Positions 25,658 through 34,577 of a DNA stretch of 64,000 bases are shown here, one piece after another. The stretch lies in the NCBI GenBank assembly GCA_946186185.1, contig CAMHMJ010000004.1:1-64000 (forward strand), read 5' to 3'. Position 1 is the stretch's first letter. The number at the start of each line of letters is the position of its first letter. The DNA comes from an uncultured Treponema sp. (GTDB lineage Bacteria > Spirochaetota > Spirochaetia > Treponematales > Treponemataceae). The position numbers and the translations under genes are program-made. Below the pieces are notes generated by a model that was not told where the DNA came from, searched no databases, and saw only the letters and a program-made list of their open reading frames with translations.

Positions 25658-25675
25658 AGGTTTACCGCTAAACCT
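25658..25675. promoter_or_regulatory. LacI-type operator, malE
   Basis: AGGTTTACCGCTAAACCT, near-perfect 18-bp palindrome centred on CG, the standard LacI-family layout. It lies just downstream of the predicted malE -10 box. Confidence 0.8.
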
Positions 25676-25683
25676 CTAGGTAT

Positions 25684-25711
25684 AGAATACACGGGTTTTT
25701 AAATTATGCAA
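25684..25711 (-). promoter_or_regulatory. promoter of malE
   Basis: On the minus strand TTGCAT (25706-25711), 16 bp, TATTCT (25684-25689). The amylase promoter uses the same TATTCT -10. The operator at 25658-25675 covers the transcription start area. Confidence 0.6.
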
Positions 25712-25766
25712 GCATTTTTTTTAGAAATTTTGAATTTTTTTTATAAAAATTCGCTATTTTCAAAAA

Positions 25767-26792
25767 CTAATTATGATGATCGGTCAAATCCAGCACAGAT
25801 TCACGGGAAACGAGCTCTGTTTCGGTTGAAAGCACCGTCGGCACTTCCTTTCCCTGAAGCTTGTCCAGAAGCATGTGAACGGCGCGCACTCCTTTTTCCG
25901 AAGTCTGCTGATCGATACTTGTAAGCTTTGGATTGGAAAAATTACAGAGTGAAAGGTTATCAAAGCCGATAAGGGAAAAATCCTCCGGAACGTGAAGACC
26001 ATTTTCCCGAGCGCCCTGCATAATTCCCAGGGCACACATATCGCTGGTTGTTACAACACCTGTAAAATTCAGTTTATCCCTTGTAAGGCTTTTTCCGTAT
26101 TCAAGGCCGCCGTAATAGTTTGGAACAATAGGAGCGTACAGTTCGTCCTGTACCTCAAGGTTGTGCTCCTTCAGGGCGCGCACATAGCCGGCATAACGCC
26201 TTTCAAGAAGAAGATTCTTTGCATAGTGCTCTGCGGCGTACAAAATCCGGGTGTGACCTTTGGAAATCAGATAAGAGGTTGCACGGTACGTTCCCAGTTC
26301 GTCATCACAGCGGGAATAAAGAACGCCTGGAATGTCTGCATAACTGTCTATAAGAACAAAATTCTTTTTATCGTAATCATTAACCTCAGTTACCATCTTG
26401 TTGAACAATGGAAGAAGGAAGATAGCACCGTCGATATTCCAGGTTTTGTACATCATTTCTATTTCTTTTGGTTCAGCAACAGAATGAAGAAGGACAAAAT
26501 AGCCGTTGGAAACCAGTTCCCTCTCAATGCTGGAAATAAGCTCCGTAAGGTACTGGTTATAGAGAGTGGAAAGCTCTTCCTTTTTTATCGTTGGAATAAC
26601 CAGAAGAATCAGATGAGAAGATTTTGAAGAAAGCGTACGGGCCATCAGGTTCGGTACGTAGTCGTATTTTTTTATAACCGCATTAACCTTTTCGATTGTA
26701 GCGGCTGAAACTTTCTTGTGGTTTCCGCTGATAACATTTGAAACTGTCATCATGCTGACACCACATTCTTTAGCAATATCTTTTAAGGTCAT
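25767..26792 (-). CDS. LacI-family regulator of the starch locus
   Basis: Residues 1-50 are a LacI helix-turn-helix (MTLKDIAKECGVSMMTVSNV, then the hinge YVPNLMARTLSS). Residues ~60-330 are the sugar-binding-protein-like sensor domain. The hinge helix has the DNA-intercalating Leu in its usual place (NLMARTL). It sits between malE and the divergent amylase gene, and three palindromes of matching type lie before the barrel, malE and amylase genes. It should therefore repress starch genes without maltodextrin. There is no ribosome site; a TACAGT box lies six bases before the ATG. Confidence 0.9.
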   Translation of the reverse strand: MTLKDIAKECGVSMMTVSNVISGNHKKVSAATIEKVNAVIKKYDYVPNLMARTLSSKSSHLILLVIPTIKKEELSTLYNQYLTELISSIERELVSNGYFVLLHSVAEPKEIEMMYKTWNIDGAIFLLPLFNKMVTEVNDYDKKNFVLIDSYADIPGVLYSRCDDELGTYRATSYLISKGHTRILYAAEHYAKNLLLERRYAGYVRALKEHNLEVQDELYAPIVPNYYGGLEYGKSLTRDKLNFTGVVTTSDMCALGIMQGARENGLHVPEDFSLIGFDNLSLCNFSNPKLTSIDQQTSEKGVRAVHMLLDKLQGKEVPTVLSTETELVSRESVLDLTDHHN

Positions 26793-26798
26793 GAAAAT

Positions 26799-26849
26799 AC
26801 TGTATCACAAAAAAAAAAGATTGACAAATATGAAGTGTAGGAGTATTCT
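26799..26849. promoter_or_regulatory. back-to-back lacI and amylase promoters
   Basis: Plus strand, amylase: TTGACA (26821-26826), 17 bp, TATTCT (26844-26849). Minus strand, regulator: TTGTCA (26822-26827), 17 bp, TACAGT (26799-26804). The two -35 boxes overlap in the word TTGACAA, so the promoters should compete for polymerase. Confidence 0.7.
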
Positions 26850-26859
26850 AAAATCAAGA

Positions 26860-26875
26860 AGTTTACCGCTAAACT
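26860..26875. promoter_or_regulatory. LacI-type operator, amylase
   Basis: AGTTTACCGCTAAACT, palindrome centred on CG, placed over the start of amylase transcription ten bases after the -10 box. It matches the malE operator in 14 central positions. Confidence 0.8.
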
Positions 26876-26900
26876 CTCTAAAAATCTGGAGGTATCCACT

Positions 26901-29003
26901 ATGAAGAAGCTTTTGAAAACAAAAGTAACGGTTTTATTCACTATCATTCTTTCGCTTTTCACCAGTGTTTCTGCACAGAATAAAATAACAGACAAAGGAC
27001 TGGCAGTACAGACTCAGGACGGAGCAATCCTTCACGCCTGGTGCTGGTCATTCAACACAATAAAAAAGAATATGAGCGAAATCGCCGCTGCAGGATTTTC
27101 TGCAATCCAGACATCCCCAATCAGCCAGTGTCTCGTAGGAGATGACGGTGGTCTTGAAATCATGGGAAAAGGAAAATGGTATTTCCACTACCAGCCTACA
27201 AAATATGTTGTTGGTAACTACCAGCTGGGAACAGAAAAAGAATTCATCGCAATGTGCGAAGAAGCTCACAAATACGGAATCAAAATCATCGTTGATACAG
27301 TAATCAACCACTGTACAGCAACATGGAACGCAATCGACGAAGGATTGAAAAACATTGAAGGAGACGGTTTCCATGCCCAGGACGGTTACTGGTCAGAAAC
27401 AGACCGTTTTGAAGAAACACAGTATGCTCTTTCTGGTCTCTGGGACTTGAACACTCAGAATCCTAAAGTTCAGCAGCTGATTCTTGACTTCCTTAAACGC
27501 TGCGTTGAAGACGGAGCCGACGGCTTCCGCTATGACGCTGCAAAACTTATCGAACTTCCAGATGATGTAACAAGTCATCCGGAAAAATACAACGGAACAG
27601 TAAAAACTCAGCCACATAAATACACTGTAGAAAAGTTCACCAGCAACTTCTGGCCTACAGTTCTTGCAAACGGTGCTTCATTTCAGTACGGAGAAGTTCT
27701 TCAGGAAGGCGGAAACATTAAGTATTCTGCTGATATGAAAAGCGGATACGACGATGAACTTTCTTCACGCCTTGCTTCTTATCACCGCTACATGAAGACA
27801 ACTAACTCTATGTACGGATTCAGAGTTCGGGAAGCTTCAAAAACTGACAACTTCAATGCAGCATTTGTAACTGACTATGTTCTTCCAAAGGATGCAAAAC
27901 CTGAAAACGTTGTTACATGGGTAGAAAGCCACGATAACTTCTGTAACGATGCTTCTTACAAAGAACTTGATGAACAGGAAGTAATCCGTGCATGGGCTGT
28001 AATCGCTTCAAGAAAGAGCGGAACACCACTCTTCTTTGACAGACCAATGGGAAGCACAAAGAACAATCCTTGGGGTGAAAACAAGATTCAGGCAGCCGGA
28101 AGCAATATGTTCAAAGACAGACAGGTTGTAGAAGTAAACTTCTTTAGAAATGCAATGGCAGGAAGTGACGAAGCCCTTTCTAACCCAACTGGTGAAAACG
28201 AAGTTCTCTTTATCGAACGCGGAAATGGAGCTAAATCTGGTGTTGTAATCATCAACGCTTCCGGAAAAGCAAAGAACTTTGACGGAGTTCCAGTTAAACT
28301 TATGGCAGACGGTGAATATGCAGAACAGGTTCGGGGCGGAAAAATCACTGTAAAAGGCGGAAAGCTCTACGGAACTGTTGAAGCAGAAACTGTGGCAGTT
28401 GCATACAACAAAACAGCAAAAACTGAAGAATTCCGCTCAGAAATCGAATGTTCAGTTCCAAGCGGATACTTCCTTGACGATTATATCACTGTAGGTGTAA
28501 AAATCCGTGGCTGTACAGATGCAGCTTACACCCTTGGAAAAACAAGCGGTTCCCTCAAAGACGGTGACAAACTTGTAATTGGAAAAGACCTTGGATACGG
28601 AAAAACAGAAACCCTTACAATTTCTGCAAAAGATGCAAGCGGAAAGAAAATTACAAAGAAATACACATACAAGAAAGTTCTCCACAAAAAGAACACAATT
28701 GTATACTTTGATTCAAAAATGATGGGTCCTGACTGGCCACACGACAGAGTTTGTGCTTACGCATACAACGAAGGCGGAGTAAAGAACAATGGAAGCTGGC
28801 CTGGAGTTGAAATGGAAAATCTTGGTAACGGACTTTACCGCTACATTCTTCCATACGAACTTGAAAACCAGAAGACCTACATCATTTTCAACAATGGTAA
28901 TGGCGGCGCAAAGAACCAGTATCCTAACGGAGCCGGTCTTGATATGTACAGAGGAACTCAGATGATCCTGCAGTCTGACGGAAGCTGGAAGCCTTACAAA
29001 TAG
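26901..29003 (+). CDS. secreted GH13 alpha-amylase with CBM26-like module
   Basis: A signal peptide (MKKLLKTKVTVLFTIILSLF, cleavage after VSA) is followed by a GH13 barrel. Catalytic segments are DGADGFRYDAAK (nucleophile Asp, ~211), YGEVLQEG (acid/base Glu, ~266) and WVESHDNF (Asp, ~345). The N-terminal LHAWCWSFNTI is typical of subfamily 28, the B. subtilis AmyE group. The C-terminal ~110 residues (IVYFDSKMMGPDW, WPGVEMENLG, YIIFNNGNGGAKNQYPNGAG) are a starch-binding CBM26-like module, related to that of the lipoprotein. It cleaves starch outside the cell and feeds MalE. GGAGG precedes the ATG. Confidence 0.93.
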   Translation: MKKLLKTKVTVLFTIILSLFTSVSAQNKITDKGLAVQTQDGAILHAWCWSFNTIKKNMSEIAAAGFSAIQTSPISQCLVGDDGGLEIMGKGKWYFHYQPTKYVVGNYQLGTEKEFIAMCEEAHKYGIKIIVDTVINHCTATWNAIDEGLKNIEGDGFHAQDGYWSETDRFEETQYALSGLWDLNTQNPKVQQLILDFLKRCVEDGADGFRYDAAKLIELPDDVTSHPEKYNGTVKTQPHKYTVEKFTSNFWPTVLANGASFQYGEVLQEGGNIKYSADMKSGYDDELSSRLASYHRYMKTTNSMYGFRVREASKTDNFNAAFVTDYVLPKDAKPENVVTWVESHDNFCNDASYKELDEQEVIRAWAVIASRKSGTPLFFDRPMGSTKNNPWGENKIQAAGSNMFKDRQVVEVNFFRNAMAGSDEALSNPTGENEVLFIERGNGAKSGVVIINASGKAKNFDGVPVKLMADGEYAEQVRGGKITVKGGKLYGTVEAETVAVAYNKTAKTEEFRSEIECSVPSGYFLDDYITVGVKIRGCTDAAYTLGKTSGSLKDGDKLVIGKDLGYGKTETLTISAKDASGKKITKKYTYKKVLHKKNTIVYFDSKMMGPDWPHDRVCAYAYNEGGVKNNGSWPGVEMENLGNGLYRYILPYELENQKTYIIFNNGNGGAKNQYPNGAGLDMYRGTQMILQSDGSWKPYK

Positions 29004-29316
29004 TACGGAAAACTAAAACGGCGGTTCAAAAAACACGCTTAGCAAAACCTTGAATCGCCGCCTTCAGGGGGAAAACACCCCTGATTAAACGCCCGGATAT
29101 CCCTCTTTCCGGGTAATGCAGGAAAATCCCGTCCGGAGCCCCTCCACCTTTGGTTCCTGGCGGGATTTTTTTTGTTTTGCAGATTTGAAACGGGCTCCCT
29201 TTACATAAAGAAATCCGCGACCCACTCTTAAATAACTGAAGTTTTATTTTCAGATTCCGATTATGTTATATGGAGAGTAACGCTGAAATTTTATTCACAT
29301 TATTCAGGAAATAAAA
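29004..29316. other. hairpin-rich gap after the amylase gene
   Basis: No gene. Successive hairpins are GGCGGTTCAA against TTGAATCGCC (29020-29060), CAGGGG/CCCCTG (29066-29083) and CCCGG/CCGGG (29093-29113), then the terminator below. AGGAA precedes the next gene. Confidence 0.6.
29122..29173 (+). terminator. terminator of the amylase gene
   Basis: GAAAATCCCG pairs with CGGGATTTTT around a ~29-base loop, then a T-rich run. It lies ~120 bases after the stop. Confidence 0.7.
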
Positions 29317-30432
29317 ATGCTTGGACTTTATTTGAATCTTTTAATCTCATCCTTTGCAGCAATTGCCCTCGTTTCAGGAGTTTCGTTTTTTATTCAGGAA
29401 AAAGATTCAGGCTATATACGCTACTACATTCTGTTTTTTGGAATTACCACTTTCCTAATCTGTCAGGGCTACGCACTAACCGGCCTTAATCCCTGTCTGG
29501 AATACGGTTTCATACTGCGCCTTATCGCCCTTTACGGAATCGATGCTTTTCTTCTTCTGGAATTTGCCTTCATTCTTCTTGAAATTAAAACAAAAAGCAC
29601 TCTCAGGATGGTATTAATCGGCTTTTTTACCCTCTTTTTAATTTTTGACCTGGTAATTTTTGGCCGGCCGGGTGTTGTGTCCTTTACCCGTTACGAATAT
29701 CACACGGCTTTTGAAACAATCGGAAGACGATCCCGAATTTTCCACTATACCTATATTACCGCCATTACAGTCAGCCTCATAAGCCTTGCCTCTAAATGGC
29801 TTAACAGCAAAAAGGCAAAACGAGACAAGCATTTTGTTCTGGAAATCATAATTGCAAACTTTTTTATTCTGTTTTCTGCAATCCCGGACATATTTAAAAA
29901 CGCTTTTACATTTAAATATCCAACCTTTGGCTACAGCGTTGCCTTTGCCTTTGTGTATTTTTCTTTATGGCTGAGCACAAGACAGCATATTTCCTTTTCT
30001 CCGACTATTAAACATGTCAGCGAAGAAATTTTTTACTCAATCGATGTGCCGATTCTGATTTTTGATTTTGAAGGAAAAATCAACCTTTACAATCCCTGCG
30101 CAAAAGAAAAAATCCAGATTGAAGAGGAAAAAACTCCTGCCGCAGGAGAGAAAAACTGGCAGCACACTACAGGCTATCAGATACCGGCAGGAAAGAACGG
30201 TACAATTTCCTCTCCACTTACACTGCGCTCCCTTTTTACCCTGACGGATGTGGAAATGCTCCACCTGCTTTCAAAAATGAAGAACGGAAACGATGAAATT
30301 ATCAGAACAAAAATAAAGAGTTCCGGTGAAGAATGCCGCTTGAGCTGTACCGTAACCTACGACAATATCGACGAACCCTACTGCATAATCGGCCGGATTA
30401 TAAGTCTTGATGTTGAAAACAAGGCAGAATAA
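29317..30432 (+). CDS. 7TM-PAS receptor without output domain
   Basis: The first ~220 residues hold seven hydrophobic helices in the layout of the histidine-kinase N-terminal 7TM sensor. A cytoplasmic PAS-like domain follows (residues ~230-365: EEIFYSIDVPILIFDFEGKINLYNPCAKEK, YCIIGRIISLDV). There is no kinase, cyclase or other output domain. It probably signals by contacting the next gene product, an HD-GYP protein encoded 23 bases downstream. AGGAA precedes the ATG. Confidence 0.75.
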   Translation: MLGLYLNLLISSFAAIALVSGVSFFIQEKDSGYIRYYILFFGITTFLICQGYALTGLNPCLEYGFILRLIALYGIDAFLLLEFAFILLEIKTKSTLRMVLIGFFTLFLIFDLVIFGRPGVVSFTRYEYHTAFETIGRRSRIFHYTYITAITVSLISLASKWLNSKKAKRDKHFVLEIIIANFFILFSAIPDIFKNAFTFKYPTFGYSVAFAFVYFSLWLSTRQHISFSPTIKHVSEEIFYSIDVPILIFDFEGKINLYNPCAKEKIQIEEEKTPAAGEKNWQHTTGYQIPAGKNGTISSPLTLRSLFTLTDVEMLHLLSKMKNGNDEIIRTKIKSSGEECRLSCTVTYDNIDEPYCIIGRIISLDVENKAE

Positions 30433-30455
30433 ACGGAAAACTAAAGGAATGTAAA

Positions 30456-33400
30456 ATGAAACAGAGCCCCTACAAACCTTATCAGATACTAATCATCGTG
30501 CTTTTCAGCATGCTCATAAATGTTGCAGGAAGAATTCTTGCGGATGTATACGAGCTTCCCCTCTGGCTGGACTCTTTTGGAACCTTCCTTACAGCCTATG
30601 CCCTGGGGCCAGTCTGCGGAGCCATTGTGGGAATGGCGGGAAACATCCTTCACGGATTTTTAAACCCGGTTTCCTTCATTTACTCCCTCACCAGCGTTTT
30701 TATCGCCCTGATTGTGGGCTTTATGGCAAAGCGAGGCTGGCTGGACACTCTTTTTAAAACCATGAGCCTCTCTGTCATGGTAACCGGTGTCTGCGTCGTA
30801 ATTTCCGTGGTTTTGAACATCACCTTCTACGACGGGGACCTTGGAAACAAATGGGGTACCGGAATTGCCGAGCTCTTCGGTTCCTGGGGAATTCCACGGC
30901 TTATCTGCATAATTTTAGGACAGTTTTACATCGACTTTCTTGATAAGGTAATTACTCTGGTGGCTCTTTTCCTTTTCATCCAGTTTTACAGGATTTTGTG
31001 CCCTTACCTGCCCTTCTGGCTGAAGATTTCAAAAAAATCACTGAAAGATGAAGCTGAATCGGCAGAAAAAAACAGCGACACACTGAAAAATCTCTGCATT
31101 CTGGCCCTTGTACTGTGCTCAGTATTTGCATTTCCTTCAGCCATCACCGCACAGGAAAATAAGGAAGATATAAGGGAAGAATCCGGACTTACTAAAATCG
31201 ATAATCCTGTAAGAGGCTATTCCGTAAATGTCTCTGGAAATACAGCTACGGAAAACATCTCCGCAACAAGCCTTTCAGCAGATATCTATCCTTTTGCAAA
31301 AAATTACAATTCCTACGCAAGCACAATTTACAACAAGACAAACGGGCTTTCCGGCGGAAAAACCAACGATATTGCCTGCACCAACGACGGTATCATCTGG
31401 ATTGGAACCTACGAGGGTCTATACCGCCACAACGGAAACGAATTCCGCCTGATGAACGAATATGAATCAATTAAAGCGGTGCGATGCCTTTACGTGGATG
31501 ACGAAGGACGCCTTATCGTCGGAACTAACGACAACGGACTTTCCATCATCATAAACGAAAGCGTAATGAACAGCCTTGAAGAAAAGGACGGACTTCCTTC
31601 CGATGCAGTACGAAGCATCATCCGGGCTTCAGACGGTTTTTACTATGTAGGAACTTCAGAAGCACTTGCAATTCTTTCAATCGCCGACGGACTTTATGTA
31701 CGGGCAATTGTCCCGGAAATTCAGACGGCCGTGTGTCTTTCCGCCGATGAAAACGAACATATCGCAGCCGTTACGGCAAGCGGAAACCTCTACATTCTTC
31801 AGACCGGAGGAAGAATTCTATATTCCTCAGAAAATCAGAGAATCAGATTTACGGCATGTATTTTTGACCAGACCGGAAAGCTCTACGCTTCAACAGAAGG
31901 AAACCGTATTATTATCTACAGCCTTGAAGAGCTGGTAAAAACTCAGGAACGGGCAATTCCAAAAAGTGCAAGCCCGGTAAAAATCTCCCAGGACTTGTCC
32001 CGCCAGAAGGAAATGCTGGTGAAAACCGGCGAAATTGAAAACACAAGCCTGAAGCACATAAACTCCTTTAAATTTTATGACGACACCCTTTTTCTGTGCG
32101 CAGATAATGGTGCCGGCTATATTCAGAAGGGAACTTTAAACTCACTTGAAACAGGCGCCTTTAACAATTCAATCGACAGCATGACTCAGGACTATCAGGG
32201 AAACCTGTGGTTCACCTCGAGCCGCCTGGGTCTTTTAAAAATGTGCGAAACCTCCTTTTCAGAGGTGTACGCTTCTGCGGGACTTCCAATTTCCGTTGTA
32301 AACTCCACCGCAAAATTCCGTGGAAACATGTATTTTGCAACCGACGACGGACTTATGGGAATCGATTCAAAAACCGGCCACGCATTAAAAAATCAGCTTA
32401 CGGAAATGCTTTCCGGAGTTCGAATCCGATGCCTGACCCTGTGCACTGACGGCTCCATGTGGATTTCAACAAAATCCCGGGGAATTATTCACGCAAAACG
32501 GGACGGGAGCACAGAAATTCTTGGCCGGGGTCATCAGTTCAGGGTGGCAGTTGAGCTTTCAGACGGAACCATAGCCGCCGGCGCCAGTGACGGAATTGCC
32601 TTTATCCGGAACGGCGAGATTATACAGTGGATTACAGAGGATGACGGACTTGAAAACCCTGTAATTCTGACCTTAAGCCAGACTGTAAACAATATTATTC
32701 TGGCAGGAACCGACGGCGGCGGACTTGCAGTAATTGAGAAAAACGTTACAGACAGTGGCATTACAGGCGGCTCTTCAAGCGGAAACAGCACTTTAAATGG
32801 AAACGCCGGTAAAACTTTCGAAGAATACCAGGTTACCCGGCTTTTAAAACGGGATGCCGGACTTTCTTCAAATGTAATTTTGCGAACCGTAAACGATTAT
32901 GACGGAGAGACTCCAACGGGAAGCGTTTTTGCCGTAACCAGTAACGGGCTATGCTACATCGATTTTGATGGAAACACCGGATCTGCAATTCAGGACGGCG
33001 CCACAATTTCCGATACAACTGAGTCCCGAACAGACACCGCAGCGCAGAATAACGGCACTGCCCCCGCTGATACTATTTCCATTAAGATTCTTTCAAACTT
33101 TCCTTTTTCCAACAACTACGACCTGGTTGTGCGGCCTAACAAGAACATCTTTGTTTTAAGCGGCGCCGGAATCTTCGTTGTAAACCGGGACGAGCTTCTG
33201 TCCACCAATTCTATAAAACTTAGCGAAGCCGGCACAGAAGACAGCACGCTTTCACTTGAAAACGGCAAGATTGAAGCTGGCAAACCTGTTTTCAAACTGG
33301 ATTACGAGCTTCTGGATTTAAAGAAAGGTCTTCGAGGTTCACTTACTGCAAATTCCTGGAACTATCTTGATGACGATGGAAACCTTTACCTTTCCTGCGA

Positions 33401-34577
33401 CACAGGTGCAAGCCGGATTAATCTGAATACCTACGATAAAATAGAACATTCTTACCGAATGCAGCTTAAATCCGTAATAATCGACGGAAAACGCCATATC
33501 GTTCAGAAGGATATTCCTTTTGTAATTCAGTCGGATGCGGACACGGTGGAGCTTATTCCGGAAATCATAAACTATTCGATAAATACGCCTTACATCAGCC
33601 TGTATTTTGAAGGAATTGATGAAAAGCCGGCCGTTATGCTTCAGAGCGAGCTGCAAAGCTCCGTTTACATGAACCTTAAGGCGGGAAACTACAAATTCCA
33701 CATCGCCGTTCTGGATTCAAAAGGACGGGAAACCGTTGAAGAGGCGGTTTATACCATCTCAAAAACCTACAAGATTTACAACAACTGGTGGTTCCTTCTC
33801 TACACAGCCGGAGTTGCAATGCTGGCAATTGCCTGGCTCACCTGGTTTATCACTTCAACAATTCAGGGAAAGCGTCTTGAAAAGCAGACCCAGGAAATGG
33901 ATGCCATTAAAAAGCAGATCAGGATGGGAAACGAAACCATCTTCTCCATTGCAAATGCGGTGGAAGCCCGAGACAAGAGCACCGGAAAACATTCCTTCCG
34001 GGTTTCTGAATACGCAAGCCTGATTGCAAGCGAGCTGGGTTTCTCTGAAGAAGAACTGAACCAGATTCGGCAGACGGGTCTTCTTCACGACATCGGAAAA
34101 ATCGGTGTACCGGACGCCGTTCTGAACAAGCCGGACCGGCTTTCCGATGAAGAATACGAAATCATGAAAACCCACACAACAATCGGCGGTGAAATCTTAA
34201 AGGACTTTACCCTGATTCCACATGTAGACGAGGGGGCAAAATTTCACCACGAACGATACGACGGAACAGGCTACCCGAACGGACTTAAGGGAGAGGAAAT
34301 TCCTCTGAACGCAAGAATTATCGGACTTGCCGACGCCTTTGACGCCATGACCGCAAACCGTGTCTACAGAAAAGCCCTGGACATGGACTATGTAATTCAG
34401 GAATTAAAAAACTGCGCTGGAACTCAGTTTGACCCGGGACTGGTAGATATTCTTCTTGAACTGATTGAAAACGGAAAAATCAATGCCCAGACAACCCTGG
34501 AAAAAAGCAGGAGCGATATGGGAACTGATTCTGGAATTGATATGGGAATTGATATGGGAGCCGAAAATGAAAAATAA
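30456..34577 (+). CDS. membrane/propeller/HD-GYP signalling fusion
   Basis: A 1373-residue protein. Residues ~8-195 form about six membrane helices like an ECF-transporter S component. Residues ~205-230 look like an internal signal peptide (CILALVLCSVFAFPSAITAQ). Then come a two-component-regulator-type propeller (~270-900; repeats such as DGIIWIGTYEGLYRHNG and GSMWISTKSRG), a Y_Y_Y-like domain, a membrane helix (~1108-1130), and an HD-GYP domain with LLHDIGKIG (~1210) and HHERYDGTGYP (~1264). HD-GYP domains cleave cyclic di-GMP. The C-terminal tail repeats GIDMGID. AAGGA precedes the ATG. The next gene overlaps by 11 bases. Confidence 0.85.
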   Translation: MKQSPYKPYQILIIVLFSMLINVAGRILADVYELPLWLDSFGTFLTAYALGPVCGAIVGMAGNILHGFLNPVSFIYSLTSVFIALIVGFMAKRGWLDTLFKTMSLSVMVTGVCVVISVVLNITFYDGDLGNKWGTGIAELFGSWGIPRLICIILGQFYIDFLDKVITLVALFLFIQFYRILCPYLPFWLKISKKSLKDEAESAEKNSDTLKNLCILALVLCSVFAFPSAITAQENKEDIREESGLTKIDNPVRGYSVNVSGNTATENISATSLSADIYPFAKNYNSYASTIYNKTNGLSGGKTNDIACTNDGIIWIGTYEGLYRHNGNEFRLMNEYESIKAVRCLYVDDEGRLIVGTNDNGLSIIINESVMNSLEEKDGLPSDAVRSIIRASDGFYYVGTSEALAILSIADGLYVRAIVPEIQTAVCLSADENEHIAAVTASGNLYILQTGGRILYSSENQRIRFTACIFDQTGKLYASTEGNRIIIYSLEELVKTQERAIPKSASPVKISQDLSRQKEMLVKTGEIENTSLKHINSFKFYDDTLFLCADNGAGYIQKGTLNSLETGAFNNSIDSMTQDYQGNLWFTSSRLGLLKMCETSFSEVYASAGLPISVVNSTAKFRGNMYFATDDGLMGIDSKTGHALKNQLTEMLSGVRIRCLTLCTDGSMWISTKSRGIIHAKRDGSTEILGRGHQFRVAVELSDGTIAAGASDGIAFIRNGEIIQWITEDDGLENPVILTLSQTVNNIILAGTDGGGLAVIEKNVTDSGITGGSSSGNSTLNGNAGKTFEEYQVTRLLKRDAGLSSNVILRTVNDYDGETPTGSVFAVTSNGLCYIDFDGNTGSAIQDGATISDTTESRTDTAAQNNGTAPADTISIKILSNFPFSNNYDLVVRPNKNIFVLSGAGIFVVNRDELLSTNSIKLSEAGTEDSTLSLENGKIEAGKPVFKLDYELLDLKKGLRGSLTANSWNYLDDDGNLYLSCDTGASRINLNTYDKIEHSYRMQLKSVIIDGKRHIVQKDIPFVIQSDADTVELIPEIINYSINTPYISLYFEGIDEKPAVMLQSELQSSVYMNLKAGNYKFHIAVLDSKGRETVEEAVYTISKTYKIYNNWWFLLYTAGVAMLAIAWLTWFITSTIQGKRLEKQTQEMDAIKKQIRMGNETIFSIANAVEARDKSTGKHSFRVSEYASLIASELGFSEEELNQIRQTGLLHDIGKIGVPDAVLNKPDRLSDEEYEIMKTHTTIGGEILKDFTLIPHVDEGAKFHHERYDGTGYPNGLKGEEIPLNARIIGLADAFDAMTANRVYRKALDMDYVIQELKNCAGTQFDPGLVDILLELIENGKINAQTTLEKSRSDMGTDSGIDMGIDMGAENEK

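Noticed and set aside
25992..26627. 211-residue plus-strand ORF
   Set aside because: Antisense to the LacI regulator, no ribosome site, no recognisable domain.
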